The notes under the pieces were generated by a model. It was not told the DNA's origin. It saw only the letters and a list, made by a program, of their open reading frames with translations, and made no database searches. From positions 81,541,539 to 81,605,538 of the forward strand of contig NC_089742.1 of NCBI RefSeq assembly GCF_040412425.1: a stretch of 64,000 nt of DNA, written 5' to 3'. This stretch comes from Macrobrachium rosenbergii. Taxonomy: Eukaryota > Arthropoda > Malacostraca > Decapoda > Palaemonidae. Within the stretch, counting starts at the first letter, position 1; each line of letters starts with the position of its first letter. This document shows positions 11,951-23,323 of this stretch, one piece after another. Made by a program: the position numbers and the translations under genes.

Positions 11951-13740
11951 TTGAGTTCCTGTAATAGAGGGAACCAGTTGCTCTTCGGCCAATAGGGAGC
12001 TACTAGAGCTAATTGGCCGTTGAATGACCTGAGTTTGTGTAGGACTTTTAACAACATGTTTATCGGAGGAAACAGATATATCCTCTCCCAACAATTCCAA
12101 TCTATGGACATCGCATCTGTGGTGAAAGCCTGGGGGTCCAGGTTGGGAGCCACGTAACAGGGAAGCTTGTGATTGCTTTCCGTGGCGAACAGATCCACTT
12201 GGAGGCCCGGAACCCGGCGGCGAATCCACTTGAAGGAGTCCCCGTCCAGAGACCACTCCGTCTCCAACGGAGTAGTCCTGAGACAGGAGTCCGCCACCAC
12301 GCCCGCACCCCGCTAGGTGGGTGGCTGACAGATGCCAGCCGTGCTTGTTCGCCAAGGAGAAGATAGCTACCATCACCTGGTTTACGCGGCCTGATTTGGA
12401 GCCGCCCCTGTTGATGCAATGAACCACCACGGCGCTGTCCAGCACAAGCCTGATGTGAATCCGGCTGGCGGGGCGAAGTTTCTTGAGTGTTAGAAACACT
12501 GCCATAGCTTCCAAGGTGTTTATATGAAACTGTTGGAACATTGTGGACCACGTTCCTTGAACTTTTTGTTTTGGTGAGTACCCTCCCCAACCGCTTAATG
12601 AAGCGTCTGTGTGGATTACCAACGCCGGGGGGAAATTGAAGTGGAACCGACCCGACAGGCCACTGACTGTGGACCATGGCTGGAGTCTTGTTTTCAAGAT
12701 TTGCGGGATTGAAGAGATCCTGTCTCTGAGCCTGACATTGGCTCGTCTCCGCCATACTCTGTTTATATCTTTTAGTTTCACTTTCAAAAGCAGGTCCATC
12801 ACTGAGGCGAATTGAAGGGAGCCGAGAATCCTCTCTTGAGACCGGCGGGATGCTGCTTTGTCCCTCAGAAATTTCCTGGTAGCAGCGGCAATCTCCTTCT
12901 GCTTGGGTGGCGGGAGGGACAACCTGTACGAAGTCAGGTCCCATTGGAGGCCTAGCCACTGAAACCGGGATTCCAGAGTCAGGCGGGACTTCTCCCTGTT
13001 CAGCTGAAAACCTAACGACTCCAGAAACTTGATCACTATGGCCGTAGCCTTCCGGCACTCTAGAACTGTCGGAGCCCAGATTATCCAATCATCCAGGTAA
13101 GCCGCCAGGGAGATTCCCCGGGACCGTAGTTGCTGAACGACTGTTTCCGCCAGTTTCGTAAAAATTCTGGGGGCTACATTGAGTCCGAAAGGCATGACTC
13201 TGAAGGAGTAGGCTTGTTTCGAGTTTGAAACCCAGGAAGGGAGAGAAGTTCGGCGCAACCGGGACGTGATAGTAAGCGTCTGGAAGATCGATAGAGGTGG
13301 TGACGGCTCCACGCGGAAGTAGAGTCCGTACCTGAGCTACCGTAAGCATGCGAAACTTGTCGCATCTTATATAGTGATTTAGACGTGATAGATCTAGAAT
13401 CACTCTTTGTTGGCCGGAATCTTTCTTTGGGACTGTGAACAACCTGCCTTGAAATTTGAGGTGCCTTACTTTCTTTATTGCTCTCTTGTTGAGAAGCTCT
13501 GTTACAAAGTCCTGTAGAGTTTGGAGGGGGGTTGGTAAAACCTGGTCAAAGGAGGGGGATCCTTGATCCAGCTCCAACCCAGACCTTTGGACACAATGCT
13601 GTGTGCCCAAGGGCTGAAGGTCCACTGGTCCTTGAACCAGTAGAGGCGACCACCTACCTGATTGGTCTCAGTGGGAGGAAGAGGGCTTGCTTCCTCTACC
13701 ACGGCCTGATCTTCCCCGAGAGGCGGATCCAGTCCTACCT
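11842..13740 (-). pseudogene. DIRS copy B reverse transcriptase-RNase H, nearly intact
   Basis: The best-preserved RT of this family in the window. Motifs in order: VGGRLYWFKDQW near 13660, FTVPKKDSGQQRVILDLSRL, SIDLPDAYYHVPV, VMPFGLNVAPRIFTKLAET, and the catalytic YLDD at 13088-13099 followed by WII. RNase H starts at VIHTDASLSGWGG near 12610, then VVHCINRGGSKSGRVN. The C-terminal DLFATESNHKLPCYVAPNLD block lies near 12180-12110. One frame (13312-11696) is open for 538 codons, but a shift near 12300 moves it from RNase H into the overlapping YR frame. Another shift lies near 13250. The RT stop is at 11842. Confidence 0.91.
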
Positions 13741-15684
13741 CTGTATGGGGCGCGACCCCTGCCTCCCCTTGCACTTCTATTAAGGCCGTGAAAGACCCCA
13801 CAGCCCCCATAGGAGGAGTTGTACGCCGGAGAAGAGACGTACGATGGTGCAGCAAGAGGTTGGGGTGGTTGAACCAGCACGTATTGGTGGGGTTGAGCCT
13901 TGGAGGTGGAGGGTTGGGCCACCGCCGAGACTGGGACAGCTTGAACCACTGTCTGGGGATGAGGCCTCCTTCTCCTGAAGCGTTTCCCCGACTTAGCCTG
14001 GGAACCACCAGCTTCGGGAGTTTTCCGTTTGAAGGCGGAAATACCCCATCTCGCTCGCAGACTCTGATTAGCCCTAGTAGCTTTGCCCAGGACCTTCGAG
14101 ACTTCATCCTCTGGGAAGAGGTTAGTCCCCCAGATGGAGCTCTTCATGAGCTTATTAGGCTCATGGCGAATGGTGGCATCCGCAAAAATGAATTTGCGGC
14201 ACTCCGACTTAGCCACCATGAAGTCATACAGGTCTGACTGAAAACCTGCCAGCAGGGATTTAGCCAGAACCTGGAAGAGTTGTTCGTCTGCGCATGAGAC
14301 GGCCACCGCCTCAGACAGACACAAGGAATTTAGAGACCGGCTCAGTCTCGTCCTTGCCTCGAACTCCGTCGTCAGGAGAGCTTCTGGGAGTTTGGGAAGC
14401 TGCTCACTGAATTGTGAGGACGCACAGAAGGCATCTAATTTACCCACCGTGAAAGTAGATGGGGCGTCCCTCCAGAACTCCTCACCCCCCGGGAACACCA
14501 GGGATGTGGAGTCCGTCTCCCTGAGCTGAGGCAAAGGTTTGCCTTCGAAGCAGGCCTGAGCAGTTGCCAAAGCAACTTTATTCATGCAGGGAGTGGGTAA
14601 CTTGTCACCCAAGGAGAACATAGTATAGTTCCCTTGAACGGAGTGAGCTTGTATTATCTGCTTGCCACTCAGTGAGAGTGCGAAGCAGAGCCGATTGTGC
14701 CTGGTCCTAGGGAAGATCACCATCTCCTTTGGGACCTTATCAGAACGCACCCAGGCTTCCTCCGTCAGCCTAACGAAGCCTGGATAGGGGCAAGAGGTCA
14801 GGAGGGAAGAACTCCAGCTCCTCCAGGCGTCTTGTGCCCAAACCCTCGATTGTCAGGGTATCCTCATGGCGAATGGCACGTAAGGCAAAACGCCACGGGT
14901 TTCCAACGTCAAAGGAGGGAGGAAGCAGTATCAGGGATCTGATAACTGGGTCGGCACCGCCCGAGCGAGCCATATCAGCAATCAGATTCTCCTGGCTTTG
15001 CAACCTGTCCGCAATTTTGGAAAGCTTGGAATCGACCTCCGACGAGAACCTAGCTAAGAGCATCCCGGCGAACGCCTCAGGGTCAAAGGGAGGCTGGCAA
15101 GGAGGGCTGGGTCTAGCCGCCCTCTTACTCGCTCCTTTGCCCGAGGTTCCAGCTTTACTCCCGGAGGCCAAAGGTGCGAGACCTTTGCCTTCGACGGGGA
15201 AAGGGGATGCCTTCCGGGAAGACGAGGACTTAAAGCCCTTCGCCTTCCACGAAGTCTTCAACTTGGGGACAGTAGATGGAGCACTGTCCTCAAGATGGAA
15301 GACTTGGAAAAGCCCTGAAAGGAAGAGGTTGATGAAGAAGGGGAATCAAAAAGGGCGCCTGCCCCCACTACCTCACTTACCTCACCACCTACCTGATCCT
15401 GCTCGGTATTCATGGGCTCTAAGTCCAGGTCCAGAGCGGCGACGTCTTCTGAAACCTCCCCGAGAGGGTCTCTTCTACAAGTGGCTGGGTCACGACCCGG
15501 ATCTGCTCAATGATGGGGGCGGCCACTTCAGTTGGTACGGCCGCAGCGATCCGGGCTCCGGGGTAGAGAAGGTCTCTCCACTTCTCGTCGAGGACGTATG
15601 GCTTCCCCGACGGAACGTTCCTCCCAAACCCAGCCACCCAAGCGCGGAGGGACTCAAGAGCCTCTTTTTCGAGGACTCGTCAGC
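13668..15684 (-). pseudogene. DIRS copy B gag-like ORF1 body, frameshifted
   Basis: Presumed nucleocapsid-like protein of the element. A 360-codon open segment (14750-13668) holds QVLAKSLLAGFQSDL, FIFADATIRHEPNKL and an Arg/Gly-rich tail ending in a stop. The preceding segment (15261-14770) carries the Ser/Lys-rich linker, FDVGNPWRFALRAI and LGTRRLEELEFF. The first segment starts at a splice acceptor at 15684 with ADESSKK. Small indels near 15660, 15290 and 14770 separate the three. The tail overlaps the RT reading frame by roughly 70 bp. Confidence 0.82.
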
Positions 15685-15803
15685 CTGAAAAAGGGGGTGA
15701 GTCAAAGGGAGGCTAAGAAATACCTAAATAAATTACAAAATATCACGAAACATTGCAATATGGAAGGCAGAATTAACATGCGGGTGGAAAGCAAATAGCT
15801 TAC

Positions 15804-15974
15804 CAACTCGTCCTGGGTGCACCCGCAAAGAGCAAAGCACACCTCGCAGCCCTCCGGGTGCCACACGATCAGATCATCCAGTCGGACCGCACAACCAGCG
15901 TGGGTCCGACACACCACATGGCCATAGGGTTGCTGAAGAGTGGCGGAACACCCGGGCTCCTCACAGCGAACAGT
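15804..15974 (-). CDS. DIRS copy B gag-like ORF1, internal Cys/His-domain exon
   Basis: The counterpart of 1952-2122 in copy A: also 171 bp and 57 codons, open, phase 0 at both ends. It encodes CEEPGC, CRTHAGC and WHPEGCEVCFALC. Upstream it is preceded by TTACAG and it is followed by GTAAGC. The following intron (15685-15803, 119 bp) ends in TTTTTCAG. The domain probably binds zinc; function inferred from its position in ORF1. Confidence 0.7.
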
Positions 15975-17965
15975 CTGTAAGTGAAAACAGTAAATGAGCT
16001 TACCTTTCTAAGAAACTTAATCTAAGTAGGCAAGGGTATTTCAGTAAACCGCCGGAGTACTCCGGCGGAATGAAAAAACCTCGTCAGAGATGGGCCTACT
16101 AAAAAGTAACTTAATTTAAGGTAAGCTGGGTATAAACCCCCCCGACTGCTGGAGTAAACCGGCGGAACGAGGGGGCCGAATCGACGGGACCTTCACCGCG
16201 AGGAATGCCGGGAACAGAATGGCGAAACCAGGGGTGAAATCACCGGACTCTATGACCATCATAAATAATAATAATAAATAATAATAATAAATAAATTTCC
16301 GCTCAACGGCGGGGTGAACCGCCGGGAAATTCAAAATAATAAACATCTATCGGCGGGGTAAACTGCCGGGTCATAAATAAACACACACTAGTCCCCAGGC
16401 GGGATGTGGGAAACAAAACACAATAAGATGGTAATATAATTGGTTAACAAGACAATATAAATCTCGTTCCCCGAGTCCGGAACCACCCACACCGAGATCT
16501 CAGGACCTTATCGTAGAGAACCAAAGAAGGGTGAGGCTGCCAAACACCACGATCCACCGGGGCAGATGTAGCGCCAGTCAACCCAACTAAAGTATCTCAA
16601 ACGCCGGAGCGAACAAAGAACAAGGTCGAGAAGAAAACCCTGAGATGTTCGAGAACCTGCTCAATCGAAGGAGAGCGGTTAAACGAAACATTGAGCCCAG
16701 CTACAAGTCACCTGGAACCAGCTCTGGGAGGGAGCGAATCCCTCAACCAGAAAGATTCATTACATGGGGTGAGAGTTGGACACCGACATCACCCGCAAGA
16801 GAAGATGACGAGAAGCTGGACCCAAAACAGGGTAGGGGAGGGGGGGTGGAGTGGACAGGGAAGGTAGTAGGCCAGAGCAGAGGCGAACAGGAGACTGGGG
16901 AGAAACTCACCCGCTCAACTGCATGGTACCTAAAATCATGGCCTACACCTAGGGGAAAAGGGGGAAAGAAGGACCATGACCTCTGTATTCTCACCTAAAA
17001 ACATAGACGTAGCCTATGAAAAAAGGGGGGAAGAGAAGGAAAAGGAGAGAAAAAGGGAACAACAGGGAGAGAATTTCCAAGTCGAAGACCCACCAGAGCC
17101 GAACGTAAGGGAGGAATAACGCTCGTGGAGGAGAAATGCCCACAGAAAAAGCTCAACCCCTTCGTAAAGAAGAGGGAGGAGAATGGGGACTCACTCCACA
17201 CCCAAACAACGGACAGGAAGGCACGACAACAGAAATCCCTCAACCTGCTGACCCAATCCTCTCGCTTAACTAACTCAAGGGAAGGGAGAATAGGAGGTCA
17301 AGGGGGTAATAAACGCCTAACGTACACTAGGCTGTGACAAAATAACCAAATAAATCACCAAGTGTGTGTGAAATAAACAAAATAAATTAAAAATAAAAAT
17401 ATACTGTGTTTGGTGTGTAGCCTAACCGAAGGAGCGACAGGATGAGCCTGACGTCCCCACGGAATAGGACAACGCAGAGGTAGCATGATGTCGAGCATCA
17501 GCCAATAAAATAATGAATATAAATATAATCATTAACTAAAATGTCCAAGAGGAAACATCCCGGGGAGAAAACTAAGCGGGAACAAACGGGAACCCGATGC
17601 GGGAACCTTAAGGAACAGATCAAAAACATTATCGTTAAAATGAAACCGAACAATCCCACTTAGAAAACCACCAGGATGAGACCTATGGGGAAGCAAAAGG
17701 CATGAGCCGACCAGGAAAAACCCAAACAGAACAAGCCGAGTGGGTAAACCTCGCGGACAACATGGCTGGCTGGGGGACGCCGTAGCGTCATAACAAAGCC
17801 ACGAATAATAACAATTACGGGCTAAGACAGCCAACAAACTATAAGACAACCCCAAAAAAAGATGGTACTTAACTTGGACATGGTAAAGCTGCTCGACGAC
17901 ATGGCAAAGATGCAAAATAAGCCAAAAAAATACAGGCTAACCAAACACCGAAGCGCAAAAATCAA
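15975..17965 (-). other. 5' leader region of DIRS copy B
   Basis: Sequence between the Cys/His exon and the ITR. It contains several short ORFs in both strands, none conserved with copy A at the protein level that I can support. It repeatedly shows CGGCGG/CCGCCG-type words (CCGGCGGAATG, GGCGGGGTGAACCGCCG) and an AATAAT run at 16262-16292. It probably carries the promoter and the upstream coding exon of gag, but I cannot locate either. Confidence 0.5.
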
Positions 17966-18283
17966 GTGCTAGAAATGGAATGAGTTCAGATGGCGCTGGA
18001 GTCGCCGCGTGGCGGGCTGGGGAGCGTGGGCGCTGGTACGGTCCCTCACTCTTCTTGGGGATATTGACATGGGGATGTCTATCGAGTGTGGCTCTGTGGT
18101 TGTGATTCCTTCGCTCACCCTTGGTTATACCGACATCTTCATCGAAGGTGCTCGGTCTGGGGGTAGTAACTCCAGCATTCCTGTAAGCTTTTTTCTCTGG
18201 TATATTTAGCAATATTTATACCTAGAAATTCGTGTAAGAATGGAATTTCACCGGGTGACACGGGGCCGAGCTCAGAAATGTGT
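17966..18283 (-). repeat. 5' inverted terminal repeat of DIRS copy B
   Basis: Reverse complement of 9897-10189, with the outer segment complementary to the second arm of the ICR at 10313-10345. It ends in CTCAGAAA next to TG/TA-rich sequence. Confidence 0.92.
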
Positions 18284-19537
18284 GTATATATATAGTATAT
18301 ATATATACAGAAATTTATATCAATGTCTGAATCTCGACTAACAGAAATAAACACTCACTCATATAGGTTCTACTTTGGGTTTTGCTTATAACATCAAAGT
18401 GAGAGATGTAGCAGGTAGATGGATACCTCCATCTAGCAAGGAGACCTCACTTTACTGATGTAAAGGTTTTTCTTATTAAAGAATATGCCTTTTGGACAGC
18501 TGTGGGAAATAAGAATTTTATGTCAGTTGCTTACTTTAAGCATTTTTGTGAGGAATAAACATTAATAGTGCTAAATAAAACTGTAAGGCATAAGGGATTC
18601 CCTGTTTGGTTAAGATTAAGTCATATTTCTATGAAAATTCATGTTTTTGGGCCTCATGCATACAAGCTTTGTAGGTAGTGAAAGAACTGGCAATGTGATG
18701 AGAACCTTTTCTTGAAGCATTGTGCCAAGAATGATTAGTTCTTACTGAGAATAATAGCCAAATAGTAAAATAAAAGTTAGAGAGGCTTTGCAAGTTATGT
18801 GAAGTGTCTGGTCAGAAAATTAGGGAAATATTAATCGACTCTTTTATTATGATGCAGTCATTTGCATTTGTCAGTAGAGATAAGGTGATAGTACCTGTAC
18901 AGAAGCTGTGAAGTAATTTACAGACGTCAAAAGTTTATAGAATCTCATAAAGCTATATCCTCTTTTAGTATATTTTTAAGCTTAAAAGTGCTATTTCATA
19001 TTTGTGTATATAGCCTCATAAGAAATGGTTTGAATATTATAGTCACTCATAGGAAATGGTTTGAATATTATGGTCACTTAATTTAAACAGGCTACAAGAA
19101 CTTGACAGTAAAAAAGTTACATATGTCATTGCAGAAAAACTCTTCAGCTTCATGCCTATATTCTTCATCCTTGATCAAGTTCTTAAGAATAAGTGATCCT
19201 TGATATGTACAAATTTACATTCAGTGTACAGTACTAAAATAAACAAAAAATGAAATCAATGGTGGAAATTCTCTCATCTAACCTTGTACCGCCCAGATTG
19301 AAAAGGGTAAACAGTAACTTCTACATGCAGCATGTTCATCATTGCCACTCTTTTATGAATTTTATACCAAATAAGTAGTGTAATGTTAAGACTTATTGTT
19401 GTTCCCTTCCCTATGATGCTTTGTCTTCATATTATTACATGCATGATAGTTTTATTGGGATGTAAGAGACTGGAATAGACTACAGAAGTAAAGTATGCTT
19501 GAAAATTTTATTTTCTCATAACATCTATGCTTTGCAG
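18284..19537. other. AT-rich non-coding sequence, probably intron
   Basis: A short TA/TG microsatellite at 18284-18310, then AT-rich DNA with no ORF or repeat I can name. It contains a short imperfect duplication around 19015-19075 (GAAATGGTTTGAATATTATxGTCACT). It precedes an RCC1 exon and ends in a good splice acceptor, so it is best read as intron. Confidence 0.5.
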
Positions 19538-19683
19538 GGACAGGAAATCGTCGGGAAGTATTGACTCCAAGTCGTGTTTTAGATGAAGCATACATTACTG
19601 ATATTGCGTGTGGGGCTGACTTTACCCTTGCTCTTGAATCTCAGGGACAACTGTGGGGTTGGGGTTCTAATTATTACTCTCAG
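19538..19683 (+). CDS. RCC1-repeat protein, exon 1 of the visible set
   Basis: An exon bounded by TTTGCAG and GTGAGT. After two bases completing a split codon, the frame reads TGNRREVL, then ITDIACGADFTLALES, then GQLWGWGSNYYSQ. This is the classic RCC1 repeat pattern (I-x-C-G-A-x-F-x-x-A-L ... G-x-x-W-x-W-G-x-N). RCC1 repeats form a seven-bladed propeller, often acting on small GTPases or in protein-protein contacts. The exon ends in phase 0 exactly before the LG dipeptide that closes the repeat. The gene extends upstream of this exon, in sequence I could not connect. I do not name the gene: several RCC1-containing families fit. Confidence 0.85.
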
Positions 19684-20439
19684 GTGAGTAAGTGGTGATG
19701 TATCATTTCTTGTACTGCATGTTTATCAAATGCGTTATGCATGATTGCTTTTTATGTATTATATGTTATTATTATAGCTATCATCATACCTCTTCCATGT
19801 CTACTACCTAGCTGACTTAATTGCTCCTAATCACTTCTCATCACATGTCCAAAAATTTTTATCTTTGAGATCTTAGTCTATTTTCCAGCCACTGGACATC
19901 ACATCCCTCTGTCACTTTCTTATTCACAATATACTCTTCTTACTGTGGATCATAGCACTGTATTGTGACACTTGATACTTCATAATCCTCGATGGTTCAT
20001 TTGATACAATATAGTATACAGTATTAGGTTCTCTACTTTTTGGGTCCCGCTTTGCCTTGATGTTGCAAGTGCTGTCATAAGTAAACTTGAATTACCAAAC
20101 TGAAAATGTAGCCTCTGGATAGATTTAGATGTTGTTGACAAAAAGTTTTTTCATAACTATAAAAGATTTTTTCTTGGTTTAGTACCATATTCTGTTGTTA
20201 GATTTCATATCTTTATCAGGTACTTTTAGAATTACTTAGATATACTGTATTCGTTCTTTTATTTTTTTTATATTGGTAATTTTTTATATTGTTAATTTTT
20301 TATGATTAAAGTGGTAAAAGAATCTGCTGAAGCAAAGTCACAAGGAGAAGCTCTGTTTAATTACTATAAGTTTAAGAAATTGTGGCAGGAGAGCCTAAAA
20401 TTCTTGTTTGTAAATTAGATATTGCTATTTTTACCTCAG
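19684..20439 (+). other. Intron between RCC1 exons
   Basis: Starts GTGAGT and ends TTTTTACCTCAG; joins two phase-0 exons. Contains nothing else recognisable. Confidence 0.8.
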
Positions 20440-20637
20440 TTGGGGAGAAGTAGCACAGCAGAAGAAGAAAAAGGGCAAGCTGGGCGAGTATTCATGTTGC
20501 GAACAACAAAGAGGGTATTAAAAGTCCCCCATAGTGTTCATTCAAATTGTGAGAGTCCAAGAATAATCAGCGGTCTTCCACCCCATCCGAATCCTCCACC
20601 ACATCATTTCAGCATGTCAGGAAATCAAGATGTAAAG
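20440..20637 (+). CDS. RCC1-repeat protein, exon 2 of the visible set
   Basis: 66 codons between TTACCTCAG and GTAATC, phase 0 at both ends. It begins LGRSS, completing the Q-LG junction of the RCC1 repeat from the previous exon. Then comes an acidic loop and GQAGRVFML. After about residue 25 it becomes a Pro/His-rich, low-complexity segment (SGLPPHPNPPPHHFS), likely a linker between propeller blades or after the propeller. The conserved phase and the motif crossing the splice junction make this exon pair the best-supported host coding sequence in the window. Confidence 0.83.
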
Positions 20638-21498
20638 GTAATCTCAGACTTAATTATAAAACTGTAATTTAGACCTGTTAAGTAACATAATTATTTTTAT
20701 TAATTAAATGGGTATATTACGTCAAAGCGAAGATGCAATGCATTACTACCCCACTACGTACCATAATACTATTTTCCTTGCATTTTAGTACAGTTTTAAC
20801 TGTTTATTAAGTTATTTTTTCTTTTTAATAGGTTGGATCTCTTCTTTATGTATTTCCTTTTACCTCCTCTTACTTCTTCCTAATGAATACCATATTCTTT
20901 GGAAGCTTGAATTTTAAGTCAGTGGCCCCTGTGGGCTTGTTCCATATGAATAGGTTTTATATGCATCAACAGCGAACAAATGAATCGACAGTTGAGCGCT
21001 TAGTAGCCACTCATTTTGACAAATATCATCCAAAGTCTGTTAAATTCTTCATTTTGTATGTCCTGGTACTTAAGTCATTGAGGCTGTTCCCATTTTAGTG
21101 GATGGTTTTACATCATCATGGAAACAGAATGGGATTGATTGTTAAAGAATGGAGCTTTCCAATATGGTGCATACTCAACCTATAAAAAAGCTACATACTT
21201 TGAGAGAGAACATAAAGGTTATGTATTCTGAGAGAGCAGAACATCATCCAGTGACACACCTCCAAAGTGGGATCTAATCCTAGTTCTGCAGACTGAGGTA
21301 ACCTTGTAAATCTCACGGCAAGATTTGAAGTCTTATGATATGTTTCTTACTGGAATTTTGTATCTTAGGAGGTTAAACAAACTGTATGTGCATGTGTCAG
21401 TGACCCATATGAAAGGCTAGCCATAGTTATTGTTATAATCCTTTGTCCCTAACATGACAAACAAACAGATCCATGATAGATGATATTGTGATACCACT
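20638..21498 (+). other. Intronic sequence, no gene recognised
   Basis: Starts at the GTAATC donor. A 71-codon ORF at 20883-21098 has no recognisable motif and is probably chance or an old repeat remnant. Nothing else supported. Confidence 0.45.
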
Positions 21499-21778
21499 TG
21501 TCTGACTAACTAGTCGGAGATAACAATAAAAATTATCTGTGTCTGACTAACTAGTCGGAGATAACAATAAGAATTATTTTTGTCTAACGAGTGGGAGATT
21601 ACAATGAGAATGATCTTTGTCTGGTCAACTAGCGGAGATTACAATGGGAATTATCTATAGCTAACTAGTGAGAGATAATAAAAAAATTATCTTTGTCTGA
21701 CTAACTAGTGGGAGATAACAATAAGAATGATTTTTGTCTGACTAATTAGTGGGAGATATAAGTGAGAATGATTTTATG
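21499..21778 (+). repeat. Tandem repeat, ~41-bp unit
   Basis: About seven imperfect copies of a unit around GTCTGACTAACTAGTCGGAG followed by ATAACAATAAGAATTATCT. The first two copies are nearly identical and later ones diverge (GTGGGAGAT variants). A minisatellite within the putative intron. Confidence 0.88.
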
Positions 21779-22592
21779 TTATGAACGCTCAACAAAACCT
21801 AAAGATGATGAATTCATATAGACCAGGTGTTCATGAAAATTCATCCCCGTCAGTGCTTCTTGTAGGAAAATCACCAAACAATGCCATCTGCTTTTAGTTG
21901 GATTAGTGTTTTGAGAGCTTACAGGTCAGTCCCCATTAGTACAGATAGTTTGCAAAAGAGTTAGATCTACTACAATTTTTCAAAAGTGCACTAAATCAGT
22001 AGCTCAATCAATTGCAGAAGTCACTAAGGTTATGAGATGCCAGTCAACCTCTGCCATATTTCACATTAGAAGTACCTAATGAGAATCATCACTACTTCCT
22101 TATGCCCATATGCCTTAACTTTGTTATGGGTATTATACTGTGTGGTATTGCCCATAAATAAAGATATAGCCATAGTTAACAGAAATTATAATAAGCAGTT
22201 ATAAAAGTTATGTGGAAAATAGTCATAGATATAGTTTTGACGTGTTACGGGTACACCACCAGCTTAATGAAGATTTTTGAGTGAATGAAATGGCAGCCTA
22301 AATGCTTGAATAGTGAATTCATCCCAGTCCAAGAATGTAATCAGCATAAGGAAAACAGGTTATTATGTGAATTCATACAAAACGATGAAATTAAATTTAA
22401 AAAAAGAATAAATTTTTCAATACAAACCCCATTTTAGCAATGTAACCTGTTTCAAATATCATTCCACTGTAGACAACAAAAAATTAACTGGTTCCAGTGG
22501 GTTAGAGCGTGTGTACATACATAGTCCTTGTCCCTAGAGGTTAACAGAATCGGATTTTTTTGTGTAGTCCGATTCAGTTGCAAGATATTTAA
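21779..22592. other. Intronic sequence, no feature recognised
   Basis: AT-rich, no sustained ORF, no repeat that I could pair within the window. Confidence 0.4.
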
Positions 22593-22792
22593 GGGGTCAG
22601 AAAGTGGGCACTTAGGTTGATGCAATGAGTATGTGTTGAAAAAATTAGTTTTGATTGTAAAACATTGCATTTGTTTCATCTCATTTTAGTTGGGGGTCAG
22701 GAAGTGGGCACATAGGTTGACGCAATGAGTATGTGTTGAAAAAATTAGTTTTGATTTTAAAACATTGCATTTGTTTCATCTCATTTTAGTTG
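22593..22792 (+). repeat. Tandem duplication, 100-bp unit
   Basis: Two adjacent copies starting GGGGTCAG at 22593 and 22693, about 95% identical, including GACGCAATGAGTATGTGTTG or its GATGCAATGAG variant. A recent local duplication. Confidence 0.92.
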
Positions 22793-23201
22793 GGATGCCA
22801 CATAATTGTTAGCACTCCAACAAGGTGAAAGGATTCTGAAGTGACCAAAAGAGCTTCAGGGAAAGATATTCATAAGGAATCCAAAGCCCCGAGAGGAAGA
22901 GGGATAAGAGCTTGTATACATACTTGAGTGACATAACATATGCCTCTGAGAGGCCAAATAACATGCTCACTTACCTGTCTGTAAGGCTTAAGGGTCATGC
23001 CAGTAACATAAGGCCTTATTATTTACATGTTAGATCTCTGACCTTATGGTCAAAGGGATATACTTCAAATTTTCATGTCATTATTTAACTAACATTTGAA
23101 ATTCTCTGCCCAGAAAACCATAAAACTCCACCTCTGATTTATGTAATCTTTGTTTGTTCCTACATGTATACAAACCTTTGGTCTTTACATATGGGATCTA
23201 C

Positions 23202-23323
23202 TTTCGGCACAAGCTGGAACCGGCCATTTACCTAAAAACAAGGTGGTTATTGGTAGTTGGCTACTGACAGTAGGGGAGGAAGCCCTGCCATCCAGTCAGT
23301 ACACATCCACTTTACCTTTTGGC
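23202..23323 (+). repeat. Left ITR of mini-DIRS F
   Basis: Reverse complement of 25499-25620 with about 85% identity; shared core includes CTACTGACAGTAGGGGAGGA and AAGCCCTGCCATCC. Confidence 0.9.

Larger units (their letters stand above)
9852..18283 (-). mobile_element. DIRS-type tyrosine-recombinase retrotransposon, copy B
   Basis: A full-length DIRS element in minus orientation, the same family as copy A. From high to low coordinate: ITR, gag, RT-RNase H, YR, ICR, ITR. Both genomic ends abut TA/TG-rich microsatellite: the left end follows TATATAA, and the right end reads CTCAGAAA then TGTGTATATATA. That suggests insertion into a microsatellite. All genes carry small indels. With copy A it makes a tail-to-tail pair of 3' ends about 1.8 kb apart. 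Confidence 0.93.

Noticed and set aside
14834..15688. 284-codon plus-strand ORF within copy B
   Set aside because: It is antisense to gag of B, whose frame is confirmed by homology with copy A; no domain in the plus-strand product.
20883..21098. 71-codon ORF after an AG-rich acceptor-like site as a further RCC1-gene exon
   Set aside because: No RCC1 motif, no suitable donor in frame and a stop at the end; left as intron.
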